The position numbers and the translations under genes are program-made. The notes beneath the pieces were generated by a model. It was not told where the DNA came from. It worked only from the letters and a program-made list of their open reading frames with translations, and ran no database searches. 14,755 bases of DNA from Terana coerulea (taxonomy: Eukaryota > Basidiomycota > Agaricomycetes > Polyporales > Phanerochaetaceae): NCBI GenBank assembly GCA_024811115.1, contig JAKOGH010001067.1, forward strand, positions 1-14,755. Reading direction: 5' to 3'. The number at the start of each line of letters is the position of its first letter. The stretch's first letter is position 1. Shown piece by piece: positions 1 to 6,671 of this stretch.

Positions 1-292
1 TGCGTGATAGTGCTAAGTAATGTTCAGGAGATTAGAAGCAAGGGCAAAAGGTGACCCACTCACATCGGCTACAGCTCCTTGCCTGTCCGCCTCAGCTGCC
101 ACAAGTCACGGCCCATGGCATTGTTAGCAGCTGACTAATGTTGGAAATTGGCTTGGTCAGCATACACCTTTCAAGCCCGGCCAGGAGTACACGACTCCGG
201 CCGGTATGTGTGCTGCTGGCTTTACGCAGTAGCGTACGCCACGGGTTCGCACCTACAAGTGCTCGAGTCGTTTGTCAATTCATCACCTTGGA
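1..292. other. Left-edge segment without a supported gene
   Basis: No convincing coding frame, splice pattern or RNA gene is seen. Short open frames exist but show no recognisable protein. Homology to the tandem family begins at about base 293, so this segment is either unique flank or contains the diverged, lost 3' part of copy E. Confidence 0.4.
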
Positions 293-396
293 GGTGGGTA
301 CCGGACCTCCAATGACCTCATCGAGAGTTCTGGGAGGTCATCATCGGTTTCGTTTGCAGAAGAAGAGTTGGACGATAGCAACTCGTCGACAGACAT
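293..396 (-). pseudogene. Copy E: N-terminal remnant of the tandem unknown family
   Basis: This is the leftmost of five related minus-strand copies. Only the N-terminal part is left. An ATG at 396-394 opens a frame beginning MSVDELLSSNSSS, which resembles the first codons of copies A and C. The junction ATGAG-GTCATTGGAGGTCC that precedes the conserved core elsewhere is present, but the core itself (the AYGFLIT segment onwards) is missing. The N-terminal frame ends in TGA shortly after. The upstream DNA (about 397-455) still resembles that of A and C, including a GCGCTTA element at 448-454. It then joins directly to sequence that lies 3' of the next copy. A truncated duplicate is the simplest reading. 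Confidence 0.6.
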
Positions 397-465
397 GAGA
401 GGGAGGGGTAAAGTCGAGGGCAAGAGCAAGTAAGCCGGAAGGATTGAGCGCTTACAGAATTACTT

Positions 466-880
466 GTGCGGTGCCTTGCACCACGCAGCGGTATAGCTAA
501 CGATAAGATGGGGAACAAGACGAAGGATAGTGTAGTAAATTTCACAAAGTCGACTTCAATGATGCAGAATTCTTCAGCGCAGGACCGCCGCAGCCGGTCC
601 CGGAGACAGACACATGTAGAAGTCACAGCGCGTGCGCCAGAGATTCGGTGGGACTATACAAAAGCAACAGGGAGAGCTACGATAACAACCGTCAATGAGA
701 GGAGGAAGACAAGATAGTACAGCGATGGAAGGGTATGTCCAGGTCAATCTGTGGTTCAGACTTGCGCCACTGCATTCCCCAAAGCTAGGGATACACATTG
801 AGATATCTATATCAAAAGAGTCTGAGTCTACTGCGTATAAAAGATGTGCAAGCCATGACTCACAACTGAATTCCATGTCT
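466..880. repeat. Duplicated flank downstream of copy A
   Basis: This block is related to 1707-2074 (downstream of copy B) and, more weakly, to 3395-3721 (downstream of copy D). Shared landmarks are a CCTTGCACCACGCAG segment (474 and 1715), a TTTCAC-AAG-CGA stretch near 540 and 1785, the 'ATTCCCCAAAGCT-GGGATACRCAT' region near 774 and 1968, and a short stretch just before the stop codon. No coding frame is supported here on either strand. The block marks the 3' half of the duplicated unit. Confidence 0.6.
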
Positions 881-1387
881 CTACGCGAACAGAGGCCAGC
901 AATCCTCTCTGACGCGATACCATCGCGGTCGGGCGTCGAAGGGCAGATGCAGGAACTTCTTCACGTGCTCAATATCCTCCTCGGAAACCTTGGCATCTAG
1001 CGTGGCTCGGGATCCGTTGTCCTTGAGAACGAACAAATCTTTAATCCTTTCCTTGGCGGTGACGACAATTACCTTCCTCCTGATGCGCGGCATGCTGGGG
1101 CGCGCCGCGTAGACATGGAGGGGCATTTTGCTCGAGTTGGCACAAGGTCTCGAGGATTGCGAACGCTTCCTCGGGAGGCATCTTGTCCAACGGATCCGGC
1201 CTCCCGTAGTAGTCCTCGTAAAGGTAACGCGCGAAACGGAATCGTTCGGTCTCCGTTATGAGGAAGCCGTAAGCCACGGTGGGTATGGGACCTCCAATGA
1301 CCTCACGGGAAGTTTTGGGCGATGATTGATCTTGTTTTCAGGAGAAGGGTTTGACGACAGCATCTCTGAGTCCTCATTGACAGACAT
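881..1387 (-). pseudogene. Copy A of the tandem unknown family, frameshifted
   Basis: This copy spans the full family length but is broken twice. An ATG at 1387-1385 opens an N-terminal frame (MSVNEDSEMLSSNPS...). That frame is thrown out of register by five extra bases (GTGAG) just before the conserved GTCATTGGAGGTCCC, compared with copy D. The core frame (VAYGFLITETERFRFARYLYE) begins at a GTG, not an ATG. It is broken again at 1136/1137, where two bases present in copy B are missing. The downstream frame then resumes (MPLHVYAARPSMPRIRR onward) and ends with the family C-terminus RWYRVREDCWP at a TAG at 883-881. The second break is shared with copy C. Function is unknown. Expression of a full-length protein is unlikely. 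Confidence 0.65.
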
Positions 1388-1690
1388 GAATGGGAGAGCT
1401 AAAGTCAAGGGCAAGAGCAAGTAGCTAAGAGCAAGAAGTCCCGGCCCATTCGAACTTCAACCTGGGCGCTTACTCACTTACACCAATGGACGAAAGAGGT
1501 AAGCGTTGTTGTACGGCGGCATGATGGGGGCAAGATTGGGGTTTCGAGGAGTGGCATGACTCTTCGCCATTCAGGCCACGGTCTCTTAGAATTATTGAAG
1601 TCCTAGCAAGCCGCAGAGTCAGACATGCAGCACATTATGCTACATCTCAGCTGTACATGCACGGCCTTGAGGCCTTAATGCTACCTTATA
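1388..1690. repeat. Duplicated upstream flank of copy A
   Basis: This block matches 3011-3330 upstream of copy C. Shared landmarks are AAAGTC-(A/G)-GGGCAAGAGCAAG just above the ATG, GGCGCTTA at 1465-1472 and 3082-3089, GACGAAAGAGG, TTGGGGTTTCGAGG, and CAGAGTCAGACATGCAGCAC followed by CATCTCAG at about 1615-1660 and 3230-3275. The match shows that A and C were copied as gene plus upstream region. No coding frame is supported. The segment holds the presumed promoter of copy A. Confidence 0.65.
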
Positions 1691-1706
1691 TCGGAAATGG
1701 CCTGGA

Positions 1707-2074
1707 CGTGTGCAGCGCCTTGCACCACGCAGCACTACAGCCAGCGATAAGATGAGAATTGAGATGAAGGACGGTATACAAAATTTCACGAAGACGAGTT
1801 CAATGGTGCAGAGTTCTGACCGCTGTGCTACTTAAGATTCAGAGGGGCCATACACAAGCGAGATGAGAGCTACAATCACGACCGTTGATAGGAGGGGTAT
1901 GAAGAAATAGTACAACGGTGAAAGGATATGCCTGGGTCAATCCGTGTTTCTGAGGTGCGTCGCCGCATTCCCCAAAGCTGGGGGATACGCATCAAAATAC
2001 CTACAGCAAATGGACTAAGTTTACTGCGTTACAAGGCAATCGATACAATCACTCACAAAGTGGGTTCTATGTCT
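1707..2074. repeat. Duplicated flank downstream of copy B
   Basis: This is the counterpart of 466-880, starting at the shared GCCTTGCACCACGCAG segment and running up to the stop codon of copy B. The distance between the two landmarks is about 1.24 kb, which is the local tandem period. A plus-strand open frame runs through here into copy B, but it is antisense to the family and shows no protein features of its own. Confidence 0.55.
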
Positions 2075-2589
2075 CTACGTGAACCGCGGCCAACAATCCC
2101 GCCTGACGCGATACCATCGCGGTTTGGCATTCGCGGGGAGATGGAGGAACTTCTTCACGTGCTCAATATCCTCTGCGGAAACCTTGACTTCTCGCGTCGC
2201 TCGGGACCCGTTGTCCTTGAGAACGAACAAGTCTTCGATATGATGATCCTTGGCAGTGACGACCACTATATTCTTCCTGATGCGTGGCATGCTGGGGCGC
2301 GCCTCGTAGACGTGGAGGGGCATACTGTCCGAGTATTGGTACAAGGCACTAAGAATTCTGTATGCTTCCTCGGGAGGCATCTCGCTCAACGGTTCCGGCC
2401 TTTGGTAGTACTCCTCGTAAAGGTAACGCGCGAAACGGTATCGATTGGCATCCGTGATGAGGAAGCCGTAAGCCATGGTGGGTATGGGACCTCCAATAAC
2501 TTCATCGGAAAGTTCTGGGGGTCATTGGCCTCGTTTTCAGTAGAAGGGTTGGATGGTGACGATTGCACAGTGGTGGACGTGCCGGACAT
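2075..2589 (-). CDS. Copy B of the tandem unknown family, open from an internal ATG
   Basis: The core frame is fully open from an ATG at 2476-2474 to a TAG at 2077-2075, giving 133 residues. The core begins MAYGFLITDANRYRFARYLY, contains MPLHVYEARPSMPRIRKNIV near its middle, and ends PRWYRVRRDCWPRFT. The original N-terminal frame probably started at 2589-2587 (MSGTSTTVQSSPSNPS). It is out of register with the core because of five extra bases (ATGAA) before GTTATTGGAGG. The position that reads GTG in copies A, C and D is ATG here, in the context CCCACCATGG, close to an ideal eukaryotic start. A protein shortened by about 30-40 residues could therefore still be made. No known domain is recognised. 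The predicted protein is soluble, with no signal peptide or membrane segment. Function unknown. Confidence 0.5.
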
Positions 2590-2700
2590 GATGGTGAGAC
2601 GTAAAGTTGGGAGCGGGCGGCAGTCCAGCCATATTCAGCATCGGCGCTTACAAATCCACGGTGGTACAGTACTGGTACTTGCAGCGATGCATGTATTGTT

Positions 2701-3010
2701 CATGCGGCATGCTAGGGCGCGCCGCGTAGACATGGAGGGGCATTTTGCTCGAGTTGGCACAAGGTCTCGAGAATGTCGAACGCTTCCTCGGGAGGCATCT
2801 TGTCCAACAGATCCGGCCTCCTGTAGCAATCTTCGTAAAGATAACGCGCGAAACGGAATCGTTCGGTCTCCGTTATGAGGAAGCCGTAAGCCACTGCGGT
2901 GGGTATGGGTCCTCCAACGACCTTACGGGGAAGTTTGGGGCGGAAAAATCGGTCTTGTTTGCAAGAGAAGGGTTGACCGGCGACATCTCCAAGTCTTCGT
3001 TGATAGACAT
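2701..3010 (-). pseudogene. Copy C of the tandem unknown family, truncated and frameshifted
   Basis: An ATG at 3010-3008 opens an N-terminal frame (MSINEDLEMSPVNPS...). It loses register at five extra bases (GTAAG) before GTCGTTGGAGG. The core frame (VAYGFLITETERFRFARYLYE) starts at a GTG and carries the same two-base loss as copy A, at 2753/2754. Family homology stops at about 2701, within the PSMPRI region, so the C-terminal half is absent. The sequence beyond belongs to the upstream region of copy B. Copy C is closest to copy A in coding and upstream DNA. It also has a private three-base insertion just before the GTG (ACCGCAGTG). Confidence 0.7.
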
Positions 3011-3330
3011 GAATGTGAGAGGTAAAGTCGCGGGCAAGAGCAAGCAGCTGAGAGCAAGAAGTCCATCCGAACTTGAACTTAGGCGCTTACGTACTACACC
3101 AATTGACGAAAGAGGAAAGCGTCGTTGTACGACAGCGTGATTGGGGTTTCGAGGTCTGGGATCTGAGAGGTCGCATGACTCGCCGTTCAAAACATGGTAT
3201 CTTAGATTTATTGAAGTTCTAGCGAGCTGCAGAGTCAGACATGCAGCACATTAAGCTACATCTCAGTTGTATACGTGCGAGCTTGAGGGGCACGGCGACT
3301 AGGAATTTCTTAATGTTATGTCCAAAATGG
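3011..3330. repeat. Duplicated upstream flank of copy C
   Basis: This is the partner of 1388-1690 (landmarks given there). A minus-strand open frame runs through here into the copy C N-terminus, but it is simply upstream sequence without stops. No other gene is seen between 3090 and 3721. Confidence 0.6.
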
Positions 3331-3394
3331 CGTAAACACTCACGGCGCAACCAATAATAGCATCTCGGGGTAAGAAAAAGAATAAGGCACAGGA

Positions 3395-3721
3395 ATGAAC
3401 AAAGATGAGTTCAATGGTGCGGCGTTCTGCACAGGCGCAAACGGACACAGGCAGAAGCCATGGCCCAAAGAAAAGCATGAACAAGAGCTGGGCCATCTGA
3501 GATTCGGTGGTACTATACGCAAGCGACATGAGAGGGCACGATCACGCTACGAGAGGGGCAAAAATACAACAAAGTAAGGACTTGTCCAGAAGAATCCATG
3601 GTCAAGAGTCAAATTCCCCAGAGCAGGGATATACGCCAAGGTATCTACAATAGGAATGAATTGAGTTGAATGCAAATATGAAATATTCGAGTTGATCTCT
3701 CACGTTATAGGCTTGAGTTCT
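3395..3721. repeat. Diverged duplicated flank downstream of copy D
   Basis: This block resembles 466-880 and 1707-2074, most clearly at GAGTTCAATGGTGC (3408) against GAGTTCAATGGTGC (1797), at GAGATTCGGTGG-ACTATAC (3499 and 641), and near the stop codon. It is the most diverged of the three. No coding frame is supported. Confidence 0.5.
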
Positions 3722-4216
3722 CTACGTGCACCTCGGCCAACAATCCTGCCTGACGCGATACCATCGCGGTTTGGCGTCGGCGGGGAGATTGAGGAACTTC
3801 TTCACATGCTCGATATCCTCCTCCGAAACCTCTGCATCCAGAGCCGCTCGCGTCCCGTTGTCCTTGAGAACGAAGAAGGATGCAATATCATCCTTGGAAG
3901 ACACGACCACAATATTCTTCCTGATGCGCGGCATGCTAGGGCGCGTCTCGTAGACGTGGAGAGGCATGCGGTCCGTGTAATAGTACATAGAACGCAGAAT
4001 CTTCTTTCTTTGGTCGGGAGGCAGCTCCTTCAGCGGCTGCCCTTGGAGGTAGTCTTCATAAAGGTAACGCGCGAAGTCGAATCGTTGGGCGTCCGTTATG
4101 ATGAAGCCGTATGCCACAGTGGGTTTGGGACCTCCGATGACGGCCAATTTAGGATGTGGGCGATAGTTGTTTGCTGAAGGAGGGTAGGGCGGCGGCGAGT
4201 CGATACTGACGGACAT
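3722..4216 (-). CDS. Copy D: intact member of the tandem unknown family (164 aa)
   Basis: This is the only copy with one uninterrupted frame from N-terminus to stop (TAG at 3724-3722). I chose the ATG at 4216-4214 (MSVSIDSPPPYPPSANN) because its position matches the first ATGs of copies A, B, C and E. An in-frame ATG at 4267 would add 17 residues. Visible parts, counted from the 4216 start: a Pro/Ser-rich N-terminus (residues 1-30), a conserved core starting VIGGPKPTVAYGF (about 33-45), the FARYLYEDYLQ segment (about 52-62), MPLHVYETRPSMPRIRKN (about 82-99), a Lys/Glu-rich stretch SEEDIEHVKKFL, and the family end PRWYRVRQDCWPRCT. No signal peptide, membrane helix or known catalytic motif is seen. 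The segment LQGQPLKELPPDQRKKIL differs strongly from copies A-C. I do not recognise the family. Unlike the other copies, D lacks the five-base insertion, so it may represent the ancestral arrangement. Confidence 0.65.
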   Translation of the reverse strand: MSVSIDSPPPYPPSANNYRPHPKLAVIGGPKPTVAYGFIITDAQRFDFARYLYEDYLQGQPLKELPPDQRKKILRSMYYYTDRMPLHVYETRPSMPRIRKNIVVVSSKDDIASFFVLKDNGTRAALDAEVSEEDIEHVKKFLNLPADAKPRWYRVRQDCWPRCT

Positions 4217-4268
4217 GGTGGTAAGGAGTGAAGGTGAGAGCGGGCGGCAGTTCGGCCATTTCAACATT

Positions 4269-4276
4269 GGCGCTTA
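4269..4276 (-). promoter_or_regulatory. Conserved GGCGCTTA element upstream of the family copies
   Basis: The octamer GGCGCTTA on the plus strand (TAAGCGCC on the gene strand) lies 53 bases upstream of the copy D ATG. Matches occur at the same place upstream of the other copies: 2643-2650 (B), 1465-1472 (A), 3082-3089 (C), and with one mismatch 447-454 (E). It stands out because the surrounding upstream DNA of D and B differs considerably from that of A, C and E. It could be a core promoter or 5'-UTR element, or only slowly diverging sequence. Function is inferred from conservation alone. Confidence 0.4.
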
Positions 4277-4708
4277 GAAGTCCTCAGCCAGAGGATGATG
4301 AGGAAAAACGGTGATATCGTCCTTGTATTTCTGTGCGGTATATCGCCTGAAAGGTTTGTTGTGAATGGTTATGTTTCTCTCAACCATACAAGCGAAAGAT
4401 GTTATACAGTTCAGGGAGGCAGCAGAACAAGTAGGCCTGCAATGTGCATTACCTTCAGCGCCTGCAGCGTCGAGCATGCCCTTGGCCAGGCGTGGCAATG
4501 ACGCATGCGACGGGCGGTCTCTGGCACTGCTATCCGTGGATTTAGCGAGGCTACTGCACGAATATGCACCGGACGTGTGACCCAATGTATCATCTGGCAT
4601 TATTCGAATAATCGAGTACTGAGAACTGCCACCTCGGTGCCTTGATCGGACATTGAGCAAAGAAATGAATCCATAAATACACGGTGAACATTGAACAATC
4701 ACAGGTGC
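4277..4708. other. Intergenic segment between copy D and the unknown five-exon gene
   Basis: Open frames of 60-140 codons occur on both strands but start at non-ATG codons or show no protein signature. The right part is the expected 3' UTR of the gene ending at 4709. No clear AATAAA signal, repeat or RNA gene is seen. Confidence 0.4.
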
Positions 4709-5948
4709 TCAATCTGTAACCGCAGCTAGATAACTCTGTCGCACGGTGAGCATGCAAGCACGTTCAGCAGAGACGACAAACTCACCTCTCGTTCCGTCAG
4801 GAACTCAAGATACGTCAATGCTACCGCCACCCAGAAGCTTGTCTGCACGCCCATCTCTTTCTCTCTCCTCGTATCAATCTCAATCACGCCATGCATCGAC
4901 CGCGCAGTCCACACCGGCGTCCTGTCATGGTATGTCAGGAGCGGCGTCGGGGTGGCTACCGCGGGCGGTGGTACCTCCGTAGCGTGCAGAGGCGCAGCCG
5001 ACGTCGGTGTGGGGCCTGCCGACGACGGGCTCGCGACGGGCGCAAGAGGCGGAATTGGGGACAAGGTGAACGAGGACGAGTGCGACGGTGCGGAGTTCTT
5101 CAGGGCGGCCGCCATGCGCGCGAAGAGCCCCATCTGCGGGGATGCGGGACGTGCGCGTGCGCATGCGGCGTGAGCAGGAACGGCGTGACTTGCGCCTTCG
5201 CGGCCGTCTGCGCCAGCGACGTCGGACGGGCGTGGCCACTCGCATCGGGGAGGCTAGCGAGCTTGGCGTGCACGCTGCGCGGCGACGGAGGGACGACGCG
5301 GACGTTTGGATTGGACGGCGGGGTGGGCGGGTAGGAGTGCTGCGAGGCGTCGCGGGTCTCGCTCGTCAACGTCGTATCGGAGTCTAACGAGCCTTTGGAG
5401 CCCGATCCTGTCGGGTGTAGACGAGGACTTGGCGGGGTATTTGTTCGGCATGCGAAGGTCAATGCTGCGTCGGCGTGGTAAGCCGAGGACTGAGGCAGTG
5501 GTGCGAGTGAGATGAAGGTTCCCGGGGAAAGGATGGTGCGCGTATGCGGATATACCATCCGCGTTTCGGGCGGTGGATGGTCCATTGGAGAGTCGACGTT
5601 GCATTTTCCTGCATCCTGTCAGCGTCTGCAACCGCAACAGTGGAGAGTTACTTACCACGATGTGTTCGACTATTTCATCGTCGGCCAGGAATCTTTCCTT
5701 CAACCCTGCTTCGTACATTACCTCGCGGACTGAGGATTACGCAAGGGAGCCCACCTTGTACCAGATTACGCGATTTCCATTCTCTTCAGATACATTCAGC
5801 CTCATGTCCGAAAGCACATCTGAGCTGCAGTATTATGACGGTCAGGTTACTGCAAGTAATAGTAAACGGCTAAGAAATGTGCTGACCTTGCGACGGTGAA
5901 GCGAGTGAGGACCACACTGGAGTTGTCATGAGTGCGCGGTAGTGACAT
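4709..5948 (-). CDS. Uncharacterised conserved fungal protein, five exons, with an in-frame stop and one probable missing base
   Basis: Inferred exons on the minus strand: 5948-5887, 5824-5656, 5608-5190, 5133-4786, 4735-4709 (stop TGA 4711-4709), for about 341 residues. Introns are 5886-5825 (62 nt, branch CTGAC), 5655-5609 (47 nt, GTAAGT donor), 5189-5134 (56 nt, weak GTCACG donor) and 4785-4736 (50 nt, GTGAGT donor). The conserved N-terminal block reads VREVMYEAGLKERFLADDE, then WTIHRPKRGWYIRIR at about residues 86-100. A Ser/Pro-rich, probably disordered middle follows. The C-terminus has TSFWVAVALTYLEFL and ends ERESYLAAVTD across the last splice. Two faults are visible. A TAA sits in frame at 5739-5737 (codon 50). 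The frame also slips by one base at the C/G run 5521-5527, where one more base would join APSFP to PGTFISLAP. A start at 5718 would avoid the TAA but lose conserved-looking sequence. The alternative ATG at 6059 adds 37 unconvincing residues. No known domain is recognised. The gene lies head-to-tail behind the kinase gene. Confidence 0.7.
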
Positions 5949-6197
5949 TTCGCTACTATTCGTGGCACGATAATCAAAGACGGTAGAGTTTGTGCAGGAA
6001 GAGACGAAGGTGGTTGCCACGAGCAGGCTGTGAAGTACCGACGGCTGCGGGCGCGTCAAGTCTGCTTAGTCATGGCCACGTTGTGACGCGTCGACGCGCC
6101 TCGGTGTCGACACGCTGCATTTCGCTAAGTATACGTACAGCCCAGGTTACTTACTTCAGTCACATACTGCTGACGGCTCAGCGAAAAACGAATTCTA

Positions 6198-6202
6198 ATT
6201 GG
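6198..6202 (-). promoter_or_regulatory. CCAAT box candidate upstream of the unknown gene
   Basis: ATTGG on the plus strand is CCAAT on the gene strand, 250 bases above the preferred ATG at 5948. CCAAT boxes bound by the Hap/NF-Y complex are common in fungal promoters. A five-base match alone is weak evidence. Confidence 0.25.
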
Positions 6203-6247
6203 TGTGAGAAGTACAGTCATATAATAGTAGGGAAGGGCTAGGTATAC

Positions 6248-6253
6248 TTTATT
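6248..6253 (-). terminator. Polyadenylation signal candidate of the kinase gene
   Basis: The minus strand reads TAATAAAG here, a perfect AATAAA hexamer about 420 bases downstream of the kinase stop codon and before the promoter region of the next gene. It would imply a 3' UTR of roughly 430-450 nt. Fungal polyadenylation signals are loose, so this is a candidate only. Confidence 0.35.
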
Positions 6254-6671
6254 ACCAGATGACGATGCTAAGAACAGATGCAGTGCTTGAGACAACGGAT
6301 GCATGAGTAGAAAAAATATGAACATCCTCCAGGACAAGACACAAAATCTTCCAGAGGCCTCCTGCACACACACACGGAAAACTTCTTCGGTCTAATCGAC
6401 GAGGCGCGGAGAAACAGTGTTAAAGATCAGACAACGCGAGACGATGCACTGAGGCAGAAGAAAAGAGAACGCGGAAATGAGAGTTGGTAGATGGGAGAGA
6501 CAGCAGGCAGCGACAGGAGACAAAGGGTAGGCTGCAATGCTTGAACCCAGAATTACGGCGATGTGTAGTGAAAGGGAGCTAAAACTGGCAAGTTGCCGCA
6601 CGGAGTCGGACGCAGAATAACCTACAGTAATGAGACAAGACAAGATAAGCACAGCTGCCCAGCACGTCGCA

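Larger units (their letters stand above)
5949..6671. other. Intergenic region between the kinase and the unknown gene
   Basis: The right part (about 6230-6671) is the likely 3' UTR of the kinase gene, with a polyadenylation signal at 6248-6253. The left part is the likely promoter of the unknown gene, with a CCAAT box at 6198-6202. A minus-strand open frame with hydrophobic stretches (6392-6670) is read-through past the kinase stop and is not a gene. A short CA run lies near 6364-6375. Confidence 0.5.

Noticed and set aside
1041..1277. Copy A core as a gene starting at 1277
   Set aside because: The start codon there is GTG, not used as an ordinary start in fungal nuclear genes, and the frame breaks 47 codons later.
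1928..2878. A 316-codon plus-strand open frame
   Set aside because: It runs antisense across copy B and into copy C. The conserved protein signal is entirely on the minus strand.
2862..2925. A tiny intron in copy C from GTAAGG to ACCGCAG
   Set aside because: It would be only about 33 nt, lacks a branch site, and copies A and B have no matching acceptor.
293..3010. Programmed ribosomal frameshifting at the five-base junction of copies A, B, C and E
   Set aside because: No conserved slippery heptamer or following stem is visible, and the bases before the junction differ between copies.
4274..4702. A 142-codon minus-strand frame after the unknown gene
   Set aside because: It starts at GTG, has no recognisable motif and overlaps the expected 3' UTR.
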